Shown piece by piece: positions 52,960 to 62,373 of a DNA stretch of 64,000 nt. The position numbers were made by a program, and so were the translations under genes. The stretch lies in contig NZ_JAKMCM010000001.1 in assembly GCF_022662015.1 (NCBI RefSeq), positions 868,001-932,000 on the forward strand, written 5' to 3'. Source of the DNA: Aestuariivivens sediminicola (GTDB taxonomy: Bacteria; Bacteroidota; Bacteroidia; Flavobacteriales; Flavobacteriaceae). Each line of letters starts with the position of its first letter. Positions within the stretch are counted from its first letter, which is position 1. A model generated the notes under the pieces. That model was not told the origin of the DNA and ran no database searches. It worked only from the letters and a program-made list of their open reading frames with translations.

Positions 52960-54315
52960 ATGAAAAAAACAGCCATTATCTTCAACTTAATCCTCTTCAC
53001 ATTTTTGTCCTGCAATGAATCAAAACAAAACGATGAGGCCGTAAAAAATGAGCGTCCAAATATCATTATGGTTTACATGGATGATATGGGTTATGGGGAT
53101 CTGGAGTGCTATGGCAACCCCGTCATAAAAACACCACACCTAAACAAAATGGCCGCAGAAGGTATTAAATTCACTTCCTTTTATGCGCCAAGTTCAGTTT
53201 GTACACCATCCAGAGCTGGGTTACTTACCGGCCGTTATCCGGTTAGAAATGCACCGAATAACTTTGGCCCTGAATCGACAAATGGCCTACCCCTATCAGA
53301 GGTTACCATTGCGAATGTTTTAAAAGAATCAGGGTATGCCACCGGAATTATTGGTAAATGGCACTTGGGTCATTTACCTGAATATCTGCCCACCTCTCGT
53401 GGATTTGATTATTTTTACGGGTTACCATACAGCAACGATATGATTCTGCCCTGGTGTCCCTGGCTCACTGAAAAGGATAAACTTTTTTTATATGAAAACG
53501 ACAAACCAGTTAAAGAAATTGGCAAAAATCAGGATCGGCTTATGCTGGATTACTCCGATAAGGCCATAGCCTTTATTAAAGAACATAAAAAGAAGCCTTT
53601 TTTTCTGTACTTGGCCCATGCCATGCCCCACTTGCCAATTAGTGCTCCTGAAGAATTTAAAAACAAATCCAAAGGGGGGCTTTATGGCGATGTCATAGAG
53701 ACTATAGACTGGACCATTGGGGAATTAATCAAAATATTAAAGGATGAAGGTTTGGAAGAACGTACTCTGGTGGTTTTTACCAGTGATAACGGACCCTGGC
53801 ACAATTTGCCAGATCGGATGCTTGCAGATGGTGTTGAGCCCTGGCACACTGGATCTACCGGGACGTTTAGTGGATCCAAAATGACCACATATGAGGGTGG
53901 ATCCAGAGTGCCTGCTATTATGTATTGGCCCAATACCATAGAGAAAAACCGGATCAACCAAGATATTGTAACAGGATTGGACTTGTTCCCAACATTTGCA
54001 GCATTGGCTGAGGGTGAATTACCTACACAATATCCTATTGACGGAAAAAGTTTAGTCGAACTTATAAAAGAAAATAAAAGTTCACCTCGAACCGCGTTCA
54101 TGTATTGTAAAGGGAAAACCATTGAAGCCATTAGAGATCACGAGTGGAAATTAAGAATCACTGAAGCTGATGGCCTGGAACTTTTTAATCTTTATGAAGA
54201 CCCGAGTGAATTTTATAATAGGGCGTCGGAATTTCCGGAAAAAGTGAACGTACTAAAAGCCAAAATAAAAGTCTTCGCTAAGGACACACAATCAGAGGTA
54301 TACGACATACCCTAG
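52960..54315 (+). CDS. Sulfatase (formylglycine-dependent, type I) lipoprotein
   Basis: 451 residues, lipobox LSC (Cys18). Alkaline-phosphatase fold sulfatase: metal Asp pair MDDMGYGD (Asp41, Asp42), the modification motif [12 protein letters not shown] with Cys81 to be turned into formylglycine, [18 protein letters not shown] and TSDNGPW. The Cys-type motif is C-T-P-S-R. It hydrolyses a sulfate ester, probably of a marine polysaccharide or its oligosaccharides, outside the cytoplasm. No partner glycosidases or maturase lie in the window, so activation must rely on a distant gene. Confidence 0.95.
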   Translation: MKKTAIIFNLILFTFLSCNESKQNDEAVKNERPNIIMVYMDDMGYGDLECYGNPVIKTPHLNKMAAEGIKFTSFYAPSSVCTPSRAGLLTGRYPVRNAPNNFGPESTNGLPLSEVTIANVLKESGYATGIIGKWHLGHLPEYLPTSRGFDYFYGLPYSNDMILPWCPWLTEKDKLFLYENDKPVKEIGKNQDRLMLDYSDKAIAFIKEHKKKPFFLYLAHAMPHLPISAPEEFKNKSKGGLYGDVIETIDWTIGELIKILKDEGLEERTLVVFTSDNGPWHNLPDRMLADGVEPWHTGSTGTFSGSKMTTYEGGSRVPAIMYWPNTIEKNRINQDIVTGLDLFPTFAALAEGELPTQYPIDGKSLVELIKENKSSPRTAFMYCKGKTIEAIRDHEWKLRITEADGLELFNLYEDPSEFYNRASEFPEKVNVLKAKIKVFAKDTQSEVYDIP

Positions 54316-54373
54316 TGAAGTTCAATGCCTTATTGCAAATACAGGCATCATCTAAACTTCGACCATGTACATA

Positions 54374-55156
54374 TCATTTTCCGGGAAAATTGGCTTTTCT
54401 TTTTTCCAGGAAAGCTGAGGTGCCTTCCTTGAAATCATCTGTAGCAAAAGAATGGCCAAATTCTTCAATCTCAACATCAAATCCATTAACTCCGTTTTTA
54501 AAATTTGCATTTATTGACTTGATGGCAGCAGCAATGGCTACAGATGAATTTCGTGTTATTTGAACAGCCAATTTTTCACAAAATGGCAAGAGGTTATCTT
54601 GAGTAGTTACGTGATTTATCAATCCGAATTTTAGCGCATCATTTGCGTCAATCATCTTGGCGGTCATAATAAGTTCCATTGCGCGTCCTTTACCTATCAA
54701 TTGAGGTAACCGTTGTGTCCCCCCATAACCGGGAATAACACCTAACGACACTTCGGGCAGACCCATTTTAGCGTTATCGCTAGCCACCCTAAAATGACAA
54801 GCCATTGCAAGTTCAAGTCCTCCGCCGAGAGCAAACCCATTCATAGCCGCAATCACAGGTGTTCCTAAATTCTCAACAAAGTCGAACACTAATTTTTGTC
54901 CATTGGCAGATAATTCTTTCCCTTCTTCAGCAGTGAAATCGGCAAACTCACTTATATCTGCTCCAGCTACAAATGCCTTTTCTCCACTTCCTGTTAATAT
55001 AATAACCTTTATTCCTTTATCCCGGTCTGCAATATCGAAAGCATGGTGTAACTCCTGAATGGTTTCAATGTTCAATGCATTTAACTTATTTGGGCGATGA
55101 ATAGTAATTGTTGCTATTTCATTGCTTTTATCTAAAATGATATTTTTATAGCTCAT
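54374..55156 (-). CDS. Enoyl-CoA hydratase/isomerase family protein
   Basis: 260 residues, crotonase fold: oxyanion-hole segments VAGADISEFAD and FALGGGLELAMACH, then GLPEVSLGVIPGYGGTQRLPQLIG with the two catalytic Glu (in GGGLEL and LPEVSL) both present. That pattern fits a 3-hydroxyacyl-CoA dehydratase (crotonase/PaaF-like). It acts in fatty-acid or amino-acid breakdown in the cytoplasm. It starts 3 bases after the stop of the upstream kinase gene on the same strand, so they are co-transcribed. Confidence 0.94.
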   Translation of the reverse strand: MSYKNIILDKSNEIATITIHRPNKLNALNIETIQELHHAFDIADRDKGIKVIILTGSGEKAFVAGADISEFADFTAEEGKELSANGQKLVFDFVENLGTPVIAAMNGFALGGGLELAMACHFRVASDNAKMGLPEVSLGVIPGYGGTQRLPQLIGKGRAMELIMTAKMIDANDALKFGLINHVTTQDNLLPFCEKLAVQITRNSSVAIAAAIKSINANFKNGVNGFDVEIEEFGHSFATDDFKEGTSAFLEKRKANFPGK

Positions 55157-55159
55157 AGT

Positions 55160-56611
55160 CTAGGCTTTTGGAAAAACAACTTTAAATACAGTTCCATTAT
55201 CTTTTTCAGATTCGAAAGATATTGTACCGTTATAAGTTTCAACAATATTTTTTACCATAGCTAATCCCAAACCCATCCCACTTGATTTAGTAGTGAATTT
55301 GGGCTCAAAAACTTTATTTTTATTCTCTTCAGAGACTCCAGAACCATTATCCGCCACAGAAATGATAACATTCCCATTTAACTCACTTACATGAACGATA
55401 ATTTGTGGGGAATCCGTTTTTGCTATGGCCTGAATCGCATTCTTAACTAAGTTGGTTACAACTCTAATAAGTTGAGTCCTGTCAAATTTCGCAATAATAT
55501 TTTCCTTTTCATAAGTGAAAACGATGTAATCCTCGTTAAAAATATCAAGAGCAAGCTTTACGATTTCAACAACATTGAGATTCTCATTCTGTTGCGCAGG
55601 CATTTTAGCAAATGTTGAAAACGCAGAAGCAATAGAACTCATTGTATCAATTTGTTGAATTAAAGTCTTACTATATTCATTTACTTTAGTCGTAACATTG
55701 GGATCATTGGGGTCAAATTTACGTTGAAAATTTTGAACGGTAAGCCGCATTGGAGTTAAGGGATTTTTAATTTCATGTGCGACTTGTTTTGCCATTTCCC
55801 TCCATGCCTGTTCCCTTTCACTTGTCGCTAATTTAACGGCACTTTCTTCCAATTCATCAATCATGCTGTTATAGGAGCTAACCAAAGTGAAAATTTCTTC
55901 ACTCATATCGTTTATCATGATTTTCTCATTTCTTTTTTCAAGCCTGGTTTCATTGATCTTATCGCTGATAGCCTGTAGAGATTTAGTAATGTATTTGGAC
56001 AACAATAATGCAATCCCTATGGCAATGATTAATACTAGCAAATACGCATACCCCAGGCGCATCAGAAACTCACCAAGTTCTCTCGCTAAAAAATCATCCC
56101 TCTCCAGGTATGGTAAATTTAAAATGGCTATGGGTTTAAACTTATTGTCCGTTAAATAGGTATACGATGATTGATACGTCTCACCATTCTCTTCATGTAT
56201 ATCAACATAACGATGTGATGCTGTATTCGATATGCCATTTATAATTTCAGCGCTCAGGCATTGCTGTAATGTATCCTGAGCCAATATGGCTCTCGAGGAC
56301 TTTAAGAGCGATCCTTCTAAATCATAAAGATTAATTTGTAAGGAGTGGATGTCGGCAATTTTATTGAGTTCATCCTTAAAAATTAGGTTGACCTTTTCTG
56401 TCGCAACAGGATAAGACGTTTCTTTTATCACATTATTTAAATGGCGTTGAATCGCTCTTTCCTTTCGTTCCAAACGTTGCTCATGATAGTCGCGTGTTTC
56501 TTCATTATATTGAAAAATTGAGACAGAAGCAATAATAATTGATGCGAATAAGACAAGCAATATCATCGCTATAAAGATTCTGGTTCGTAATGAAAGATTT
56601 CTTAGTTTCAT
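55160..56611 (-). CDS. Sensor histidine kinase, NtrY-like
   Basis: 483 residues. Two transmembrane helices (about 12-33 and 185-208) around a periplasmic sensor, a HAMP linker (TKSLQAISDKINETRLEKRNEKI), HisKA with phospho-His in QVAHEIKNPLTPMRLTVQNF, and HATPase_c with NLVKNAIQAI, DNGSGVSEENKNKVFEPKF and SSGMGLGLAMVKNIV. HEIKNPLTP is the mark of the NtrY/NtrB-type H-box. No response regulator adjoins; the downstream gene is an enoyl-CoA hydratase. An orphan kinase in the usual sense. Confidence 0.94.
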   Translation of the reverse strand: MKLRNLSLRTRIFIAMILLVLFASIIIASVSIFQYNEETRDYHEQRLERKERAIQRHLNNVIKETSYPVATEKVNLIFKDELNKIADIHSLQINLYDLEGSLLKSSRAILAQDTLQQCLSAEIINGISNTASHRYVDIHEENGETYQSSYTYLTDNKFKPIAILNLPYLERDDFLARELGEFLMRLGYAYLLVLIIAIGIALLLSKYITKSLQAISDKINETRLEKRNEKIMINDMSEEIFTLVSSYNSMIDELEESAVKLATSEREQAWREMAKQVAHEIKNPLTPMRLTVQNFQRKFDPNDPNVTTKVNEYSKTLIQQIDTMSSIASAFSTFAKMPAQQNENLNVVEIVKLALDIFNEDYIVFTYEKENIIAKFDRTQLIRVVTNLVKNAIQAIAKTDSPQIIVHVSELNGNVIISVADNGSGVSEENKNKVFEPKFTTKSSGMGLGLAMVKNIVETYNGTISFESEKDNGTVFKVVFPKA

Positions 56612-56795
56612 TCGTTCATATCAAATTTTTATTTAGGTAATAAGGTGCAACTATTAAAGATAAAAGAACCATAGCAAACTACACTTTAACAACATAAAAA
56701 TTTTAATTAAATAGCTTAACATTAACAATAATCACACCAAATACCCTAAATAAACCACAGATGGATTTTTACTGTTAGTTGGATAAACAAAGTGC

Positions 56796-57344
56796 TTAGT
56801 TCCCTGTGTTTTTTTCCCGGATAGCCTTGTACATTTTGTAACCTAACATAATTAAAATCCCCAAAGCCAATAAACCAATAATTCCCCACACCCAATTAAT
56901 AGCACTTTTAAGAATGGCTAAAAAAACTACAGCGAACAAAATAAAAGTGGCTCCTTCATTCCAAATACGCATAAAACCTGACGATTTTTTTACAACATCG
57001 TTTTGCAACTGCTTGAAATACTGATGGGTTTTTAAGTGGTATAAAATGAGAAGCACTACAAAAACCAATTTAACCAGCATCCATGTTTGTTCTAACCAAT
57101 AGGGTTGTAAGAGAATTAACCAAGTGGCAAAAATAGTAGCTAATAAAGCGGATGGCCAAGTAATTATATACCACAGACGTTTTGCCATAACTTTAAGCTG
57201 TCTTCCCAAAATTTCCTTCTCTGGATCCGACTTATGAAAAGCCTCAATTTGGTATACAAAAAGTCTTGGTATATAAAATAATCCTGCAAACCAAGTGATG
57301 ACAAAGATGAGATGGAATGATTTAATGTATTGATAATATTCCAT
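56796..57344 (-). CDS. hemJ: HemJ-type protoporphyrinogen IX oxidase (UPF0093/CopD-like)
   Basis: 182 residues from MEYYQYIKS. The frame extends upstream into the MATE gene but that part is out of phase with any domain, so the internal ATG is right. Four hydrophobic helices; opening FHLIFVITWFAGLFYIPRLFVYQIEA is the HemJ signature with the conserved His and Arg. HemJ oxidises protoporphyrinogen IX to protoporphyrin IX in the membrane, the step before ferrochelatase. hemH lies two genes upstream in the same operon, which strengthens the assignment over a copper-resistance CopD. Confidence 0.9.
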   Translation of the reverse strand: MEYYQYIKSFHLIFVITWFAGLFYIPRLFVYQIEAFHKSDPEKEILGRQLKVMAKRLWYIITWPSALLATIFATWLILLQPYWLEQTWMLVKLVFVVLLILYHLKTHQYFKQLQNDVVKKSSGFMRIWNEGATFILFAVVFLAILKSAINWVWGIIGLLALGILIMLGYKMYKAIREKNTGN

Positions 57345-57361
57345 GTTTAATAAATAATCCC

Positions 57362-58717
57362 TTAATGATAGGTTCCTGGTTTCAAATTCTTGACAATTTC
57401 CCTGTATAAAAAATATCCCGTGACTAGTGTTGCTAAAACATCCGCAATTGGAAATGCGATCCACACACCGAGTTCGCCATAAAACAAAGGTAAAATAAAA
57501 ATAAGAGGGATAAAGAAAAAACCTTGTCGAGTAAGGGTTAAAAGCAATGCCTGTTTCGCCTTGCCAATAGCCTGAAAATAGGCCGCTCCAATAAGTTGGA
57601 CCGCTATTATTGGGGTGGCTGCAAAAACCCATCTCATTGCTGGTGGTGTCTCTGAAATGACATCCACATCATTGGTAAAAAGCCTGGTAATAAATTCTGG
57701 AAAAATCATTAATAATAAAAAAACCAAGGTTGCTAAAACAGCCGCATACTTTATGGCAGTAAATATGGTATCCCTTACTCTGAGATACTTTTGAGCACCA
57801 TAATTAAAACCAGCTATAGGCAAGAATCCCTGTGTAATCCCATACACCGGGAATAAAGCAAACATTAACATTCTACCCACAATAGCATAAGCAGTCACAG
57901 AAGTTTCACCACCAAAATGGAATAAGATATTATTCATAATAAGGTAAGTAATACTGACAACAGCCTGCCTTGAGAGTGTTACAAAACCTAAAGCCCCGAT
58001 TTCTGTAACTATCGATTTGTTTAGTCCAAAATGACATTTATTTATTTTTAATTCTGAATGTTCTGACATAAAAAACCAAAACAAATAAATAAAACACAGA
58101 AAATAGGATCCGGTTGTTGCCCATGCTGCTCCTACCATACCTAGTTCAAGAATATTTATAAAAATATAATCCAAAATTAAATTGCCAACCGAAGGTATCA
58201 TCATAGCATACATGGCAAACTTAGGTTTCCCCTCAGCTCTTACTACCGTATTTCCCATCATGCAAAGCGCCAAAAAGGGCACTCCATAGAGTACAATAAT
58301 ATAATAGGTCTTGGCTGGTTCAAAAATGCCTCCCTTACCACCAAAGGCGGGAATAAGATCGTCCACAAAGACCAAACCGAGAATGGCCATTGTGGTCGTT
58401 AAAAGTATTGTTAATGTGAGCTGGTTGCCAAATGTTTGAAGCGCTTTTGAAATTTGATTTGCTCCTAATGCTCGAGATATAATTGAAGAACCCCCTACAC
58501 CAATGGACATCCCTAATGCGGCAATAAAAAAAGACACCGGTAGAACCACATTTATAGCCGCTATGGCAATGGCACCAATCCAGTTACCAACAAATATGGT
58601 GTCGACTAAAATATTTAGTGACATCACCAGAATGCCTATTGAAGCAGGAATTGCTTGCTTTACAAGTAGTTTATTAATAGGTAAGGTGCCTAGATCTTCA
58701 GATGAAATCTTTGCCAT
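57362..58717 (-). CDS. MATE-family efflux transporter
   Basis: 451 residues with about 12 transmembrane helices in two MatE halves (LVKQAIPASIGILVMSLNILVDTIFVGNW; FVTLSRQAVVSITYLIMNNILFHFGGE). MATE pumps export drugs, cations or metabolites in exchange for Na+ or H+. It overlaps the hemH stop by one base (TAATG) and precedes hemJ by 17 bases. Its place within haem genes could mean porphyrin export, but nothing in the sequence proves it. Confidence 0.94.
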   Translation of the reverse strand: MAKISSEDLGTLPINKLLVKQAIPASIGILVMSLNILVDTIFVGNWIGAIAIAAINVVLPVSFFIAALGMSIGVGGSSIISRALGANQISKALQTFGNQLTLTILLTTTMAILGLVFVDDLIPAFGGKGGIFEPAKTYYIIVLYGVPFLALCMMGNTVVRAEGKPKFAMYAMMIPSVGNLILDYIFINILELGMVGAAWATTGSYFLCFIYLFWFFMSEHSELKINKCHFGLNKSIVTEIGALGFVTLSRQAVVSITYLIMNNILFHFGGETSVTAYAIVGRMLMFALFPVYGITQGFLPIAGFNYGAQKYLRVRDTIFTAIKYAAVLATLVFLLLMIFPEFITRLFTNDVDVISETPPAMRWVFAATPIIAVQLIGAAYFQAIGKAKQALLLTLTRQGFFFIPLIFILPLFYGELGVWIAFPIADVLATLVTGYFLYREIVKNLKPGTYH

Positions 58718-59751
58718 TACACAGCCAAAGTTTCAGTAGAGACCCAATCATTAATCCAATTGGACAACAAATCTACAAATTCTTGATCGTCATTCAAGCA
58801 AGGAATTGTTGTAAAGGTACTACCTCCCATCTCATGAAAGATCTCTTGGCCTTCCATAGCAATCTCCTCGAGAGTTTCCAAACAATCACTAACAAAAGCA
58901 GGGGTGACAATGGCCATATTTTTAACACCTTGTTTCCCAAGGCGCTCTATCGTTCTATCTGTATAGGGTTGTAACCATGGATCAAATCCCAAACGGGATT
59001 GAAAAGAAGTGGAATAAGTTCCTTCCTTTAATTGGAGCGCTTCAGCTACCAATCGCGTTACTTCAAGACATTGATGCCTGTAGCAATACTTATGCGCCTC
59101 ACTGGCAGTCACGCAACATTTATTATCAATTTTACAATGAGATTTTGTGATATCACTCTTTCTTATGTGACGCTCAGGAACCCCATGGTAAGAAAATAAC
59201 AAATGTTCATAAGGCTTATTTTTTAAATGGGTTTTTATGGAATTTGAAAGGACTGAAATATAATCCGGTTTGTTATAGAATGCTGGTACCGATTCCATTT
59301 TTAAATTTGGGAAATGCGTTTGCTTAACTTTTTCGGCCAATACCAGAATGGTTTCTGTCGTGGCCATGGCGAATTGTGGATACAGTGGGAAAATTAGAAC
59401 CTTTTCAACACCCTTATCTACCAATTCCTGTAGTCCCCTTTCAATAGACATACTTCCATACCGCATAGCCAAAGCCACAGGAACATCTACCTGTTTTTGT
59501 ATTTTGCTCTGCAACCGTTCAGATATCACGATAAGAGGAGAACCCTCTTCCCACCAAATTTTTTTATAAGCAGCAGCCGAAGCTTTCGGTCTTGTTTTTA
59601 AAATAATTCCCCTTACCAATAATGCCCTGGCCACATACGGGATGTCTATTACCCTTTCGTCCATTAAAAACTCCCCTAAATACTTTTTTACGTCTCTTGG
59701 CTCAGGACTATCCGGAGAACCAAGGTTTACTAACAAAATTCCTTTTTTCAT
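58717..59751 (-). CDS. hemH: Ferrochelatase
   Basis: 344 residues. GILLVNLGSPDSPEPRDVKKYLGEFL start, LLFSYHGVPERHIRKSD with the conserved active-site His, FQSRLGFDPWLQPYTD, and PAFVSDCLETLEEI with the Glu/Asp face. HemH inserts Fe(II) into protoporphyrin IX at the inner membrane. It is third in a minus-strand set with MATE and hemJ, beside hemA/hemC-hemD on the plus strand. Length is normal; it lacks the C-terminal iron-sulfur cysteines of the mammalian form. Confidence 0.97.
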   Translation of the reverse strand: MKKGILLVNLGSPDSPEPRDVKKYLGEFLMDERVIDIPYVARALLVRGIILKTRPKASAAAYKKIWWEEGSPLIVISERLQSKIQKQVDVPVALAMRYGSMSIERGLQELVDKGVEKVLIFPLYPQFAMATTETILVLAEKVKQTHFPNLKMESVPAFYNKPDYISVLSNSIKTHLKNKPYEHLLFSYHGVPERHIRKSDITKSHCKIDNKCCVTASEAHKYCYRHQCLEVTRLVAEALQLKEGTYSTSFQSRLGFDPWLQPYTDRTIERLGKQGVKNMAIVTPAFVSDCLETLEEIAMEGQEIFHEMGGSTFTTIPCLNDDQEFVDLLSNWINDWVSTETLAV

Positions 59752-59783
59752 ATACAGTGTAATTGTAATAAGTCATTTAAAAA

Positions 59784-59972
59784 TTATTCTTCGCTCTTAT
59801 TTGGTTTTGGCTCAATCAGCATTTGCTCCATCTGTTGTTGGTAGTATAATTTTGGTCTTTGTTCTGAATAATCACAATCTTGAAAAATACCACATGACAC
59901 ATTCGGTCGAACCAATGAATTTAAAGATTGCTCCTGAGATAAGGCTTCAATTTCCGGGGTTAAATATTTCAT
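59784..59972 (-). CDS. Small 62-residue protein in the haem operon, function unknown
   Basis: MKYLTPEIEALSQEQSL start, one Cys-Gly-x-x-x-x-Cys region (SCGIFQDC), then a Gln/Met-rich helix YYQQQMEQMLIEPKP. It lies between the AraC regulator (44 bases) and hemH (32 bases) on the same strand, a position that favours a real gene. The overlapping plus-strand frame lacks such features. No function known to me. Confidence 0.55.
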   Translation of the reverse strand: MKYLTPEIEALSQEQSLNSLVRPNVSCGIFQDCDYSEQRPKLYYQQQMEQMLIEPKPNKSEE

Positions 59973-60016
59973 GAATTAACGATTTTAAAATTGATCATCA
60001 CAAAGATTCATCATCT

Positions 60017-60913
60017 TTATGATAATGACATAATATATTTCTTTGGTGTTGTACCATACTTCTTCTTAAATGCCGCTATGAAATGACTGGAGGTGCTGTA
60101 GCCAATTTTATGCCCCACTTCGTTAACATTATGCTCTCCGGATTCCAGTAGCTTTCGGGCTACCTCCATTTTATAATCGAAAAGAAAGCTGAATACGGAA
60201 TCACCGTATATCTGCTTAAAGCCTTCTTTGAGTTTTTTTAAGTTCAATCCAATTTCATCCGAAAGCTCCTGGAGCGTTGGAGGTTCTGCCATTCGTGCAA
60301 CAATAATATCTTTGGCCATTCTAATTTTTATAACATTAGTCTCATCGACTAAAAAAGGACATTGTTCGACATCTGCATCTTCACTTCGATTAAAATACAA
60401 GCTCAATAATTCAAAGGCCTTACCCCTAAAATACAAGTTCTTAATAGATGAATTGTAATTGAAATTAATCAACTGGTTCAATACAATGGCCATAGACGGC
60501 GAAATTATGCCATCCTTATAATACTTTTTATCCTTGTTATCAACATTTAAAAACGAAATGTAATCGGCCTCTTGAGAAAACAATCCGTGAAACTTTTTTA
60601 TTGAAATTAAAATTGAAGCAACCCATGATTTCGGTGTTAACTGAAGATCAATGGGTAACTCACGTTGTGGATTATAGAGCAGCAATGAACTCTCTTCGTG
60701 GATGTCTAATTTGTACTGCCCCTGATTAAAAACAAAGGTAGTCGTACCTTTTAAACAGAAATGAAATTGAATAAAATCACTATGCACTTCTTTTACAAGA
60801 CTTTGAGTAATATCCTGATCATTTTTATAGGTTAAAATGAAGAAGTCTTCATCAATCTTAGTCTTATCAAAAGTACTTTCAGCGACATTTTTATCCCTGT
60901 CATTTATTTTCAT
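60017..60913 (-). CDS. PchR-like AraC-family regulator
   Basis: 298 residues. Unassigned N-terminal sensor domain (FHFCLKGTTTFVFNQGQYKLD) and C-terminal AraC HTH: LQELSDEIGLNLKKLKEGFKQIYGDSVFSFLFDYKMEVARKLL, then NEVGHKIGYSTSSHFIAAFKKKYGTTPKKYI. The LKKLKEGF..YGDSVF form is that of PchR-type iron/siderophore activators. It is divergent from hemA and heads the hemH set, so control of haem or iron genes is likely but unproven. Confidence 0.93.
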   Translation of the reverse strand: MKINDRDKNVAESTFDKTKIDEDFFILTYKNDQDITQSLVKEVHSDFIQFHFCLKGTTTFVFNQGQYKLDIHEESSLLLYNPQRELPIDLQLTPKSWVASILISIKKFHGLFSQEADYISFLNVDNKDKKYYKDGIISPSMAIVLNQLINFNYNSSIKNLYFRGKAFELLSLYFNRSEDADVEQCPFLVDETNVIKIRMAKDIIVARMAEPPTLQELSDEIGLNLKKLKEGFKQIYGDSVFSFLFDYKMEVARKLLESGEHNVNEVGHKIGYSTSSHFIAAFKKKYGTTPKKYIMSLS

Positions 60914-60979
60914 TTTCTAAACTTATTTAGATTTGTTCTAAATTAATTAAGGCAAAAACAGCCATTTTATTAGCAAAAA

Positions 60980-60995
60980 TATGACATTTATCATA
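60980..60995. promoter_or_regulatory. Candidate palindromic operator between the AraC gene and hemA
   Basis: TATGA (60980-60984), 6 bases, TCATA (60991-60995). The symmetry TGA-N6-TCA is that of Crp/Fnr-type sites. It lies about 80 bases before the hemA -7 element. Confidence 0.35.
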
Positions 60996-61075
60996 GTAAA
61001 TTATAAAAAATGTTTAAAAAACTATAAGCGATATTAAAAGTTCCTTTAGCGTTATTTTTTTTTGACATATCCTTC

Positions 61076-61083
61076 TACATTTG
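61076..61083 (+). promoter_or_regulatory. hemA promoter -7 element
   Basis: TACATTTG fits TAnnTTTG, 24 bases before the hemA ATG; a T-rich tract lies in place of a clear -33 TTTG. Confidence 0.6.
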
Positions 61084-61107
61084 TTAATTGATTATTAGAT
61101 TCATCTC

Positions 61108-62373
61108 ATGCAGAAGTATAATATTTCTAGAAGCAACTTCTTTTATGCCATTGGTTTAAGTTATAAAAAAGCTGATGCTCATATTAGGGAGCATTTTAGT
61201 TTAGATGAAGATTCCAAACTTAAACTTTTATTCCAAGCAAAACAAAATGGCTTGGAAAGTCTCATCGTAATTTCAACGTGCAACAGAACTGAAATTTATG
61301 GTTTCGCCCAGCATCCTTATCAGCTTATACAGTTGCTTTGCGACAACACAGAAGGGACTGTAGAGGAATTTCAAAAGGTAGCTTATATTCATAAGAATAA
61401 AGATGCTATCACACATATGTTTCGCGTTGGCTCAGGACTGGACAGTCAGATTTTAGGTGATTTTGAAATTATAAGTCAATTAAAAGCCAGTGCAAGAATT
61501 TCTAAAAATCATGGTCTGCTCAATCATTTTACTGAACGTTTAGTGAATGCTGTTATTCAGGCCAGTAAACGCATCAAAACGGAAACTAATATTTCTTCCG
61601 GTGCAACTTCAGTATCATTTGCGTCTGTTCAATATATTTTTCAGAATGTAAAAGATATCCCCCACAAAAACATCTTGTTATTTGGTACAGGTAAAATAGG
61701 TAGAAATACTTGTGAAAATTTAGTGAAGCATACCAAAAACGAGCATATTACCTTAATTAACCGAACTAAGAACAAAGCGGAAAAAGTAGCTGGTAAATTT
61801 AATTTGCTAGTAAAAGACTATGCCAATCTACAAGAAGAAATAAGTAAATCGGATATATTAATTGTTGCCACCGGCGCTCATCGACCAACTATTGATAAAC
61901 ATATTCTTCAAATAAGAAAGCCATTATTGATATTAGATTTGTCAATTCCAAAAAATGTGAATGAAAATGTTGAAGATTTAGAACTTGTTTCGTTGGTACA
62001 TCTTGATCATCTTTCACAAATCACGGATGAAACTTTAGAAATGCGGCAGACACATATTCCTTATGCAGAGGCCATAATAGAAGAAGTGAATGCAGAATTT
62101 AACAACTGGTTGGAAACTCGAAAATTTGCACCTACAATTAGAGCATTGAAGCACAAATTAAGTGATTTTGCTGCTTCAGAGTTAGAAATGCAGCGCAAAA
62201 AATTAACCGATTTCAATGAAGCTCAAGCCGAGCTAATTAGCAATAACATCATTCAAAAAATAACCAACCACTTTGCACACCATTTAAAAGATGATGGTGT
62301 TTCTACCGACGAAAGTCTAGAACTTATTAAAAAAGTGTTTCAGTTGGAAGAACTTTCAATAACCAATGTCTAA
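61108..62373 (+). CDS. hemA: Glutamyl-tRNA reductase
   Basis: 421 residues. N-terminal catalytic domain with ISTCNRTEIYG (nucleophilic Cys) and HMFRVGSGLDSQILGDFEI, the NADPH domain with LLFGTGKIGRNTCENL, and a C-terminal dimerisation helix. It reduces glutamyl-tRNA(Glu) to glutamate-1-semialdehyde, the first step of the C5 haem pathway. The stop overlaps the next gene by 8 bases. Divergent from the PchR-like regulator. Confidence 0.97.
   Translation: MQKYNISRSNFFYAIGLSYKKADAHIREHFSLDEDSKLKLLFQAKQNGLESLIVISTCNRTEIYGFAQHPYQLIQLLCDNTEGTVEEFQKVAYIHKNKDAITHMFRVGSGLDSQILGDFEIISQLKASARISKNHGLLNHFTERLVNAVIQASKRIKTETNISSGATSVSFASVQYIFQNVKDIPHKNILLFGTGKIGRNTCENLVKHTKNEHITLINRTKNKAEKVAGKFNLLVKDYANLQEEISKSDILIVATGAHRPTIDKHILQIRKPLLILDLSIPKNVNENVEDLELVSLVHLDHLSQITDETLEMRQTHIPYAEAIIEEVNAEFNNWLETRKFAPTIRALKHKLSDFAASELEMQRKKLTDFNEAQAELISNNIIQKITNHFAHHLKDDGVSTDESLELIKKVFQLEELSITNV

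Noticed and set aside
57345-57632. N-terminal extension of the hemJ frame
   Set aside because: The extension lies inside the MATE gene in another phase; the HemJ domain begins at the ATG at 57344.
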